Source: Plectrocnemia conspersa
Lineage: Eukaryota > Arthropoda > Insecta > Trichoptera > Polycentropodidae
Direction: 5' to 3'
NCBI GenBank assembly: GCA_009617715.1
Contig: VTFK01000042.1
Span: 1,054,001-1,118,000, forward strand
DNA length: 64,000 nucleotides
The first letter of the stretch is position 1; every line of letters starts with the position of its first letter. Positions 36,043 through 46,246 of the stretch are shown here, in pieces. The translations under genes were made by a program, and so were the position numbers. The notes under the pieces were generated by a model, which was given only the letters and a program-made list of their open reading frames with translations, was not told the origin of the DNA and did not search any database.

Positions 36043-37923
36043 CCGTCTTTTTCCGAAAATAAGACATCCTCCGAAAATAAGCCCTAGCGTGATTTTCAGG
36101 AGTTTTTGGAATATAAGCCCTCCCCCGAAAATAAGCCCTAGTTAAAATAATGTGAAAAAAAAAATCGTTAAAAAATGCTGTTGATTTATTAAGTATGTTT
36201 AGCTGCCCTAATACCTACTCGTATTTCAGAGAAATGTTTGAAACAAAATATTCCGAGAAATTCATTGTTTACCTCTACAGTTCATTTCAAGCAATGCACC
36301 AGCACGTGTCAAAATTAATTTTATGAATTTATCTTAAAAATACAACTAAAGCAGCAGTATGCATTGCGCGACAGTGCAGGTATAACACTTGTTCATTTCA
36401 GTCTTGTAAGTCTGATTATTTCCTCATACGTAATTTTATTTTTTATAAAGTGAATCATTTTTATCCTCAGTTAAAATGAGTACAAAACGAAAGAGCTATT
36501 CCGTCGAGTACAAAAGGGAATCGTGGAAGACTCCAGGGGTATAAATCTTGTAACCTTCTGTAAAGAGAAGATGCTGGATCTCCGTATGGTTCGCAAATGG
36601 CGTGCAGACTACGATAACCTGTGTCAACTGGTGGGCCAAGGAAATGAGAAAAAAACGCAGAGTTGGATCAGGTCGGCAGCCGTTATTTTCTGAGTTGGAA
36701 GAATGCATCTGGGAATGGATTGCCGACAGGAGAGCAATGGCTTTGGTTGTGCGCAGGGCTGATATTCAAAAGTTTGCTCTTGAAACAGCAATTGAATTTA
36801 ATATATCCACAGAAGAATTTAAAGCATCGTCACACTGGATGGACAACTTCCTTCAACGACATGAACTGTCTCTAAGGAGATCAACAACAATGTTTAAGCT
36901 GGAAGACAATGAAGTTGTTAAACGTGCACTTGCGTTTAAGCTTTTTGTTGATGGCATCGATTTTTTTCGAAATACCAACTCCAACATGCTTGCTATGGAT
37001 GAGACCGCGGTATTCCTAGGCCAAGGAGTTCAAACGACGGTTCACCACAAGGCTTCCTCGTCAATTTACGTTCCTTCTACCGGTTACGATAGTGCACGTG
37101 TTACTTGTATTTTGGCGATTCGTCTAGATGGCAAGAAAGTATCGCCATTTTTAATCACTAAAGGTAAAAAAGACCAGATTAAACGCATTTCAGGAATTTA
37201 TGTCATTGAAAGTGAAAAAGCCTGGTGCACCCAAGCAGTTATAAGAAAGTGGGTTGATTTTATGCTGCCACCACTGTTGAGGGGTCAAAATAGAGGTTTA
37301 CTAGTTTGGGATTCAGCCAGTACACACCGCGCTAAAGACATGAAAAAAACTTTCTTGCTGAGAGGAAGATCGATCAAATAATGATTCCGGCAGGAATGAC
37401 TGCTTACCTCCAGACACTTGACATTGCAATAAACAAGCCATTCAAGGATCATTTGCGGATGGAAATCAATGAATATATTGAAAACAGAATGGTGAGAAAT
37501 CATCGAGGTAATTTTGTAAAACCAGGCTTACAAGAAGTTGTGAATTGGGTAAAAAATTCATGGGACAAAATTGTTTGTGTTTCCAATGCACTACGAACAG
37601 GCTACTTAGACAAGAAGTATTCATTTAACGATAGCTATATTGCAAGACATGAGAGATTCGGACCAATGATTCAACAGGAAATGAATTTGAAGAAAATCAG
37701 AACAGACTTCAGAATTTGATCATTTATGACGATGTTCCAGAAGAAGATGACATGACTGTAATTGAATAAATTTAAATTTCTGTATTCTGTGTAAAATAAA
37801 TAAATATTAATTAAAAATATATAAATATACTTTTATTTTTGCCCTCCCCCGAAAATAAGCCCTAGCGCGTATTTTGGACCAAAAAAGAAAGTAAGACAGT
37901 GTCTTATTTTCGGAAAAAGACGG
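36043..37923 (+). mobile_element. pogo/Tigger-type transposon with TA duplication
   Basis: The 1,881-bp element has perfect 24-bp terminal inverted repeats starting CCGTCTTTTTCCGAAAATAA, flanked by TA (36041-36042 and 37924-37925), as expected for Tc1/mariner-pogo elements. Subterminal units of the form CCGAAAATAAGCCCTAG recur in direct orientation near both ends. The transposase inside is broken. The perfect ends suggest fairly recent insertion or mobilisation in trans. The element sits inside the target duplication of a palindromic hAT MITE. Confidence 0.95.
36476..37769 (+). pseudogene. pogo/Tigger-type transposase, several frameshifts
   Basis: A likely original ATG at 36476 (MSTKRKSYSVEYKRESW) leads into a helix-turn-helix region, but an in-frame TAA occurs at 36542-36544. 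The frame moves near 36545, near 36655, near 37372 and near 37705; the natural end is the TAA at 37767-37769 after DDVPEEDDMTVIE. The catalytic acidic residues are still readable: AMDETAVF (Asp codon 36998), LLVWDSAS (Asp codon 37310) and TLDIAINKPFKDHL (Asp codon 37420). The middle piece, 36602-37381, is the longest intact stretch. Protein length before decay would be about 430 residues. It cannot make an active enzyme as it stands. Confidence 0.92.
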
Positions 37924-37928
37924 TACAT

Positions 37929-38492
37929 CAGGGGTGGGCGGCAGGGCCGGCCCGAGGGGCAGGCAGTACAGGCGATAGCCTGGGGTGCTAGATCTTGTGG
38001 GGAGCCGTGATACCAAATAAAGGCGCAATATTCACTTAAAATTATCAAACAATATTGTTAAAGAATATAATCTGATATTTTTTTGTATACACTACTGTGT
38101 ACTCTTTAGGTTATTTCAAGCGTAAAAAATCGCGACGAAAATAAAACTACAAATTCTTAAATACCCACAATCGCAAAAAAGAGTATGGTGTCAAATACAT
38201 GTAATATTAAATTACTTTAATTTGAATTATATTTTTGCGCTCATGTAATGAGTTATTAAAGTATTATTAGGGGGGTGGGGGGCGCAAATTTAGTTTTTGC
38301 CTGGGGCGCTAATTAACCTAGGGCCGGCCCTGGTGGGCGGTGAAATACTTTCCCTCTCGATCGCTCGCGTGTTAAATGACGAGAGTGAGTGAGAGATAAG
38401 GGCATGCAGACCGCATGCTCTTGCCTCTCACTCACTCTCGTCACTTAACACGAGAGGGATCGAGAGGGAAAGTATCTCACCGCCCGCGCCTG
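37929..38492. mobile_element. Palindromic hAT-type MITE, interrupted by another hAT MITE
   Basis: Long inverted arms start CAGGGGTGGGCGG on the left and CAGGCGCGGGCGG on the right strand, and run through CCCTCTCGATCG and ACGAGAGTGAGTGAGAG to a central stem near 38405-38420. The 8-bp target duplication is ATGTACAT against ATATACAT (one mismatch), reconstructed across the pogo insertion: 36038-36042 plus 37926-37928 on the left, 38493-38500 on the right. No coding capacity. Related copies lie at 43948-44127 and, as a half, at 24165-24225. Confidence 0.85.
37942..38332. mobile_element. Nonautonomous hAT MITE with 8-bp duplication GTGGGCGG
   Basis: The 391-bp element has terminal repeats starting CAGGGCCGGCCC at both ends and a perfect duplication GTGGGCGG at 37934-37941 and 38333-38340. 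It is inserted in the left terminal repeat of the palindromic MITE. No open reading frame of note. Confidence 0.92.
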
Positions 38493-39324
38493 ATATACAT
38501 ATATTTACTAATGAATACTCTTATTTACCGTACTTCCTACTAATATATCCCTCTATTCCACGGCATGTTACATAATATAACTTATACATTCATAATATTT
38601 TTCCATGAAGAAAAAATTACCGAGTATCCCAATACCCAGCTAAAAACTTTTGCTTTCAGAAAAATATCACAAGATGCGTTATCACCGTTAGTACAGTTTT
38701 ATTTGGCCTTATAAGTTATACTGAAATACAGATATTTTAACATTGAAAGTACTGGTATTGAAAATTTTGTTGGAATAACGAGATACACCCTAGTTTAGGC
38801 CCCCTTAGTGAACAAAGGAAAATTAGTAGGTTTGTCGATTATCCTGTAAATGTGTAAATAAATCGAATGGATACAACACACGTCATCTACTGTGGGTATT
38901 TTTATCCAGATTATCCAGACGTGCTTTGTCTTTTTCCTCGCCTTCGCTTTCTCGCTCTCGAGCGCATCTGGCGATGATCACGGTCACGGCCGCGCGTTGC
39001 TTTTAATTCTCGTCAATGATGAATGATAACGTCTTGAGGTCAACAACCGCAGTTTACGCGTTAGCTTGTAAACAAACACAAACAGTACCGTCACCTTTTT
39101 TTAGGCGGCAGACTATTCTCTATTATAAAAGAGGAAGCGTTCTAGAGAATGAGTTACGGTTCAGTGGCTTCCCTTTGCTTATTTGAGAAAAAATGATGCT
39201 GTGTTAGATACATTTTTAGGGAGCTTGGTAATGAGTAATTTAATAATTTGGAATTTTTTTAGACAGAAGAACCAAATATGAGTATTACAACAAGCATTAT
39301 TTGGCAATATTAGACTTTTATTAA

Positions 39325-39549
39325 CCCTTTCGCCGCGGATGGCATATACACATGCTAGCAAGAGAATCACAAATACGCGTTCGGAACTTAAAGATGCCAC
39401 GAAACCTTGTAGTGTGGTTATTTCATATAATTTAAGCCTAAAACTACTTGAATTTATTAAACTATATAATTTATAGCACCGAAAAGGTGCCCATTACATA
39501 TCAGCAAAGTTCTTAATGTCGTGCCTAAATATCAACCACGGCTAAAGGG
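39325..39549. mobile_element. piggyBac-like MITE, TTAA/TTAC flanks
   Basis: The 225-bp element begins CCCTTTCGCCGCGG and ends, on the opposite strand, CCCTTTAGCCGTGG. Flanks are TTAA (39321-39324) and TTAC (39550-39553), a mutated duplication. It shares the CCCTTT start with the copy at 30856 but is otherwise different. Confidence 0.7.
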
Positions 39550-39717
39550 TTACTTCTATTCAGCAGGATTTTGGATTAAAATTTTACTGCTTTTTTGTAA
39601 TTGGGAAATAATTGAGGAGATCATCGACATACGTTAAAAAGTGATTTCCAAGCTTTTATGATGTTTTATTTAAAAAAAAACTTGACCACGTAGGGAAAAT
39701 TCTTAATTTTTCAATTA

Positions 39718-39962
39718 CGAGTTTGCGCTCGGTAACGAGCGTTCCCACTGCAACAGTGACGGCACGATTTTATCGCTTTTGACGTGGATTTTTGACTTCT
39801 GAGAAAAAAATAATTGTTTTTGCACTCTCCTATTCATCAAAATTCGGTTAAGTTGTGATTTATCGATTCTCAGAAGTCTGGATATGAACGCTAGAAAATC
39901 AAGCGTTTCTACTGCGACGGCACGATTTTATTGCTTTTGACGTGGAAAAAGAAAATGCATGT
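39718..39962. repeat. Foldback repeat family FB-A, copy 4
   Basis: It has GCTCGGTAACGAGCGTTCCC followed by ACGATTTTATCGCTTTTGAC and CTTCTGAGAAAAAAATAATT, then a second, shorter repeat of the same TTATTGCTTTTGACGTGG unit near 39927-39948. It is truncated compared with the 47870 copy. Confidence 0.7.
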
Positions 39963-41037
39963 TTTATTGAAATGGAAATATAAAAAATGACCACTGACTG
40001 TCCAACTTTTGCCCCCTCCCCTTGAAAAAAACTGAAATGACTTTTCTGATGTTTAGCAGAAATTATTTTTTATTGTAATTTATTAATGAAATTTTCTAGA
40101 AATTTTAAATTAGCCATTTTTATATTCAGATATCGGTTTTTCTTTTGAGTAAATAACTAAACCACCTACTATAAAGTTCACAACTTTTCTATAACCTCCA
40201 AAATATTAAAATGAGCTGTTTAAACAAAAGTCGTTAATTAACGTTAATTGTTTACATAATAATAAGTGGACGGTACACGAGGCCGCACTGGCGTTGCGAA
40301 CCCGCCAAAGTTCACCAAGAGAATATCCGTTACTTCAGTTTTTCCAGAGAACCACCAAATTATGGCCATAATAAAACCCAAATAAATATATACAAATACT
40401 TTCCCCCCCCCCTTCCCCTATACAAATTACATTTTTTTATTATTTCAACGATAATGAGACCTTACCCGACTTTTAATATATGATGTGATCATTTTTTATT
40501 AATTAATTCTTACCTAATGTATAGTTTTCGATTTAAGCATTAAAAATATTGTATGTATTATGAAAATTTAAAAAATATACTTGTAGATAGGTAAAGATAA
40601 CGTTGTTATTATTATTTTTATGCTGAGGTTTCCAAATGCTAAAATTATTATCGTTAAGTATTTCTAAAATAAAATTATCTGAACAACCAATAATATCGGC
40701 AAATTACTGCTTTTAACCATTATAAATGACATAAAAAACAACAAAGAAAAACCTCCAGGAAAATCCAATTTAAGCTTGCCATAAAAGAGATTGGTAATCA
40801 TGTATGCGCAACAGACTTTAAATTGAAGAAAAGTCGGGAGAATCCCATAAAATCGCGTCGCACCTCGGCGACCCTGACCCTCGCGTAGACGAAGCGACAA
40901 TGACGGTTCATCGTTCCCAGCTGACGGTCTCGGTCACGTGACCAGAGTACCATCACGCAAGTCTGGATCTGGGGTGGGGGTGTTGTGCTATTCACGGGGG
41001 AAATGCGCCACGTGGTGAAAGAGAAAACGTCACTCAC

Positions 41038-41089
41038 CTGTTTTCCTCTGCGGCTTCGCCTGTTTCCTCCGGGCTCGCGCTGAATCCAT
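41038..41089 (-). CDS. First coding exon of a probable zinc-finger repressor (RRKQxxP motif, zfh1/ZEB-like)
   Basis: The minus strand has ATG at 41089 in good context (gaaaATGG), 52 coding nt (17 codons plus 1 nt) and a strong donor (ACAG then GTGAGT) at 41037. The peptide is MDSARARRKQAKPQRKT. The RRKQxxP-type motif at the N-terminus is known from FOG, SALL, BCL11 and ZEB proteins, where in several families it recruits the NuRD complex through RBBP4/7. The length, basic composition and phase-1 exon end best fit the first exon of ZEB1/2, whose insect homologue is zfh1; FOG (ush) or SALL are alternatives. A CpG-rich block directly upstream (41100-41400) fits a promoter. I found no second exon on the minus strand down to position 1, so the first intron would exceed 40 kb. 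Gene identity is inferred from 17 residues only. Confidence 0.5.
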
Positions 41090-41094
41090 TTTCT

Positions 41095-41400
41095 TTCCTA
41101 TTTTTCCATCACTGCACTTCACTCGCACGAATCATGGCACGGGTGTTCACAGCGCGACGGACGGAACGATGCGGTGCAGGCAATAGTGGGAATAGAGCGA
41201 GTGCGACTCAAAAAAGACAGGCTACGGCAAAATGACAACAAACGCCGGCACTGGCGGCGCGTGGCGGGGGCGCGGGGCGGTCCGGCGAACTCCGCCCCCC
41301 GACGCTATTGGCGCACCTGACTTTCAGCGCACCTATACACGGCGCGATCAGCTGTCTGTCATCTGACGGCCCGCATGAATAAGTGGGTCAATCGTTCAGC
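41095..41400 (-). promoter_or_regulatory. CpG-rich block, candidate promoter of the RRKQ-motif gene
   Basis: This is one of the densest CpG stretches in an otherwise AT-rich window, with its core at 41240-41310. It lies immediately upstream of the minus-strand ATG at 41089. No clear TATA box is seen. A promoter and 5' untranslated region is the natural reading, but it is inferred from composition and position. Confidence 0.4.
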
Positions 41401-41934
41401 GTTATCTACCGTGGAAATTACCCAATTTCAGGTAGTATTTACTACCACACTAGTTACGTGTGTAATTCCCCACCATCATTTGACGCGGGGTATCTCAGCT
41501 TTTATGTAAATTAATACAAAAGCTTCATTTTTCCCCAATTTGATATGTGAAAACGCTGAAGAACCTAAGTGACCTATGATTGATAATACAAGATAAGGAA
41601 ATAAAATCGCATAAAAAGTTTTCTTATAAACTTCAAACCAATCCACGATTTAAAAAATAATGTAGGTTATGAGAAGGCCTATCGAGAGGGGAAGGAGAGG
41701 ACAAATTCCTGGGGGCCGTGCTCATTGATATATTTATAATAAAAAAACTAAAAAAAAGACTTATGATAACAAATCCGAACTAAACAAGTTGTTTGCGATA
41801 TACATATGTATTTCGGGTATAAGTTACTTTTGCTTTTTTATATGTACATACAATTCAAAAGCACCTACTTTATAGGAAGTACTTTTACAATAAGCATTAT
41901 TATTCAAAGGAAATACGTTATTTATAGGAGCAGA
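41401..41934. other. Upstream region of the RRKQ-motif gene
   Basis: No gene is seen. It becomes AT-rich beyond the CpG block and runs into an FB-A repeat. Confidence 0.4.
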
Positions 41935-42545
41935 TGGGGGGGTATTTTCTCCATGTTGAATTTGGCCAGAAAAATGTATGTCATTTAATGAATTGCTATG
42001 AATAATATAAAAAACAGTATATACCAAAATTATTTTTTAAAATGTCATTTGATTAAAATCACATCGGAATACATTTTCACCAGTAAATACATATTTTTGC
42101 CAGTAAAAATATAATTTATCTGAAAAATACTCGTAAAATAATATGATTAACTTTTCTATACATACTGCTCCAAAATGTATGAAACTCAATTGACAGTTGC
42201 GAAACGTCCATTTGCTATTCTAACCCAAACCTAACCAAATGAAAGTCCTAAAACTAATTATAGCTTTAGAACTTTCATCAGGTCAAATCCAAAATACAAA
42301 CTAAATCAACTCATCCATCAAGGGGCAGTAAGCGGAAGAAATACAGACAGGCGTCGCATCTCGCGTATTGCTCCATAGTTTATCTACACTTGGATATTAC
42401 ACTATGTTTTAAAAATAAGATTGCTATTCTTACCGGTATTACTACAGACTTATGATATAAGAGTGTTAGTCAAAGTATATTTAAACCGAATTTTAGTCAA
42501 TAAGAGAGCGCAAAAACAAATATCACTTCTCAGAAATCATAAATC
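41935..42545. repeat. Foldback repeat family FB-A, copy 5
   Basis: It starts with the family end (GGGGGTATTTTCTCC, TTGAATTTGGCCAGAAAAAT), then TTTTCACCAGTAAATACATA and, after an internal inverted stretch, AGGCGTCGCATCTCGCGTAT and AATATCACTTCTCAGAA. Arrangement matches copies at 47870 and 59960. Confidence 0.75.
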
Positions 42546-45500
42546 AATTATAAAAAATATATAGGGAAGCAATTGCAACCGAAATTTAAAGAAAAATAGC
42601 ACTAAATAAAAGGGACGACGAAAAAATACTTTCAAATACTTGGTTACCGGTTTTAAACCAAGCTATATCAGACTTTAACAAAATTCACAAAAATATTAAT
42701 ATATTTAAACATACCAATTCTAAAATGAATGCACTTGTTGTTCCCTTAGTAACAAAAACAAATAATAAAAATAACAAACACAAGAACGAATTAAAGCTAA
42801 GTAACGCGTTGAATAAATCCGGTAAAAATTTAAACATAAAAATGAGATAGTAGCGCTCCGGTAGTGTTTTTTGTAACTAAGCCAAATGTCATTTTTAACA
42901 GTTGGGAAACGTAATGATTACTGAAAGGTCTAAACGTTTTGTTCCTGTTCTATGTGTTTAAATAATATTGCCATTAAAAATAGTTACTATTATTATTATT
43001 TATACCTGATTTATAAATAAAGCAACAGGCTTTTTCTATTTTCGTGAATTGAAAATTTTTTGCTTACTTCACGGAATCCTATAAATATTAAACATAATAG
43101 GATAAACAATAAGATATTAGTTTATTACGATTACCCTAATTATTTTGTTTGTTTCGTTATAGTTAAGTTGTGCAGTGTGCCGTAAAAAATGTGTTCTCAG
43201 TGACTATTTAATTTGCCTTAAATAAAGATAAAAAAACGTCGTTCCGGCTCCACTACACCACTGGTTAAAACCAGTAACATGTATTATTGTATATACTGGT
43301 ATGTTTATTAAATTAATTATCGTAATATAATAAACGTTTGATAATAAACAATAATGGGAGCGTGTGAGCACGATTAGAGACCATTGAGACATATTTTTAG
43401 CCTGAACTTGCAGGTGGAAAATATTATCAGATAATTGATTTTTACGCTTTTCATAACTTGGTATAACATCTTAAAATATATAATATTAATTAATATAACA
43501 ATGTTAGACGAAAGTCTTAATTCAGAATCAATAATATCACCATTAAAGTCATGTACAGAATATTTAACCGAATAAAACCAAATTCTAAGAAATAGAATTA
43601 TCTAACTAATCTTATATAGACCCAATTTTAATAGAAAAAATATTAATGTTCGATTATGAACGTCTACATGAAATAAGCAGTATTCTATAAGAAACCCTTA
43701 AAAAATATTTATATTTATTTTAGAAATCGTCAACAAATTGACGATCATTAGATTTTTTTTTTTTTTTGAAAACAGGATTTTTATTTAATATAAAAAATAT
43801 TTCCGAAATAAATAAGTTTAAAGTACCACACTATTTTTATTTTTTTCTAGACATGATGCTGAAAATTCAAAAGCCTTTGTTAGGTAATCAGAGAATGCAA
43901 TGGCTATTTCTTTATTATTTTTTGCCCATAGTTTAATAGGTAATATACAGGCGTATAGGGTGAGATATAATACATTCCCTTTCGCTCGCTCGCGTGTTAA
44001 GTGACGAGAGTGAATGAAAAGAAGTGGGCGTTCAGAACGCACGTAACGCACTCCCATGTCTCTCACTCACTCTCGTCACTAAGCACGCGAGCGGGCGAAA
44101 GGTAATGTATCTCACCGTACGCGCCTGGTATATACATGTTTTTTTTAATTTCTGCAACTTTTTCAATATACTTACTGCTTAAAAATGTATTTTAGAAGCG
44201 TTCGTGAACTCCATCTGACTGGTAAAATGGGCCCTTGGAATTAAAATGGTTAAAATCCACTTCCTTAGAGGTTCGCCACCCGGTTATGACCCGGCGCTCT
44301 AAATAAATATTTCGAAGGCAATACAATAGTGTGTATAAACAATTCCTGTAGCAGAATCGATATTTTATTCTTAATAAAAAGTCTTAGTAAAAGACCAAGG
44401 AAGGAGGTCTGGCCTAGCGCCGGAGTGCGCAGTACTCCAGAGCGAAAGTCATGCGAAATTCTGAATATGAATGACTTTTACTTACCAAAAATCCTCACTG
44501 TTTGAAGGATAAAAGTTATTTTTATACCTGCTTTTACTCAACTCATTGGAGCTAATGCGTGTGTAAAATTTAGCTGATGGAGTTGTGGATTTTCAAAAGC
44601 GTATACTATCGGCTAAATTAACGTATTATTTTTTAACCTGTATTCTGTACCAGTAAAGGAGAGTTGTTTTTACTGCTGTGTACAGTTTTTCCTATTTTCT
44701 TTTCTGTTAGCGACCTTTTAATGTTGCAATTTTTGGGTCGTGACGTTACTGCATTTTGTAAAGTACATTTGTTTGTAAACGGTCATTTTTTGCAGAATAT
44801 GCTGTTAACTTTTAACGAATTCATTTTTTCGAATTCATTTGAATGGCTCTATTATTCAAATGCATTTATGTGATGTCGCTGAAAAATTTCTTCCACAAGT
44901 GTTCTGTATAATAATAATAGAAGATGTACTCGATATTCATAAGCATATATTTGGCAATCGTGACGCATTGGGTTTACCTGTCAGGTCACGATGGTTATAA
45001 TTTTAACAAATTCAAATTCGGGATGTCACATATTTAAAACCTACCCCCCAGACACCGGGATTGTCACAGACTGTCACAATTTCGCTGACCCTTCCTTATA
45101 CAAGTGAAATATTTTATGGAAGCCTGAATATATATTTTTAGCGCATTCGGTTTGAGAACCACATAATATGAACGGTCCTTTCATTGCGAAAATACTACCC
45201 TCAAGCAAATGCCGCCCAGGGCGGTCCGTCCCCTTCCCCACTGCATATGCTTAAAATGATAATATAAGGATTTCCTACAGTTATTTTTTTATTAGAATTT
45301 TTTTGTACCTAATATGTACGATCTAATTTGATTTTAATTAATCATCACTATATTTATTTATTTTGGAAAATCTAGAATAACCTGAACTTTGATGATCGAT
45401 CGGATTTATATAATAATCACTAATTCCAAGCCTACAGACACGAAAAAAAAGATAATAGAATTTAAACACAGGTCTTTTGGGTAATAATCACTGACTTGTA

Positions 45501-45734
45501 ACATTGATCTATAATGCTAGAAAAAATTGTTCATAAAACGAATATTTTTTAATGTAATAATCATTCAGATCCACTTGTAATGGATTAAGCTAGTCACTAG
45601 TAACATATTAAATAGTAAAATTACTTCATTTAATATTGTCTGATTTCATAATACATTATTCTCATACACTTGCTTATTGATCAAATGGATTTTAAAATCT
45701 ATAAAATATCCACTTTAATATTTAGGAATAAATT
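42546..45734. other. AT-rich noncoding stretch
   Basis: 42560-42800 has a weakly open, Lys/Asn-rich stretch of unknown origin. 44390-44480 is a short GC-rich segment of repeat-like character. 44957-45000 carries the GTCACGATGG hairpin motif. No gene is supported. Confidence 0.4.
43948..44127. mobile_element. Second copy of the palindromic hAT-type MITE
   Basis: Arms beginning CAGGCGTATAGGGTGAGAT and CAGGCGCGTACGGTGAGAT, with the internal unit CTCGCGTGTTAAGTGACGAG in inverted copies, match the element at 37929-38492. Flanks GTAATATA and GTATATAC fit an 8-bp duplication with one small indel. No coding content. Confidence 0.8.
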
Positions 45735-46000
45735 AATAATATTAAAATTTGATTCAAAGTATATAAAATAACTGTTCCATAAAACGAATTGTTTGTGCAT
45801 TACTGTTGGACAGATTAGATGTGAGCAAACAAGCATTGGTCAGAACAGTGAACACCTTATAAATAACTCTCTGCAAAGAATCCTCTGAAGGAAAAATATG
45901 AAGAATAACCTTAGATACGTGTACACAAACAATTTGTTTAATGGAACAAAGTATATATATTTAAATGCACATATCTCTTAAAATAATTCTATGTTTTATG
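45735..46000. repeat. MITE-like inverted repeat, family C copy 2
   Basis: Arms TTCCATAAAACGAATTGTTT and, reversed, TTCCATTAAACAAATTGTTT lie at about 45775-45800 and 45920-45947. The internal GACCAATGC-type segment of copy 1 appears here as AAGCATTGGTCAGAA. Both copies are noncoding. Confidence 0.6.
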
Positions 46001-46246
46001 TTTAAATCATAAACAAATTCATCACTCCATTCTATACTATAACTGTTATAAACTCAATGTCACCATAATTAGGATAAAAGGAATTTTAAAAAAACGACAT
46101 TTATATTATTATGTATTTACAAAAAGTAATCACATATGTATATATTTCAATGTTAAAATATATAGGTATATTATATTTATAAAAATATTTTAAAAAAACA
46201 AGAGTAACAACTTAGTTGTTATTATAAATTTGGAATGATTACATTT

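Larger units (their letters stand above)
38501..41037. other. Noncoding, start of the inferred long intron
   Basis: 38880-39080 and 40840-41037 are GC-richer and unique. The latter adjoins the splice donor of the RRKQ-motif exon and may hold intronic control elements. The rest is AT-rich with two repeats noted separately. Confidence 0.4.

Noticed and set aside
36602..37381. A 259-residue frame as a host gene
   Set aside because: It is the middle of a frameshifted pogo transposase within perfect terminal repeats and TA duplications, and it has no ATG of its own at the apparent start (GTG).
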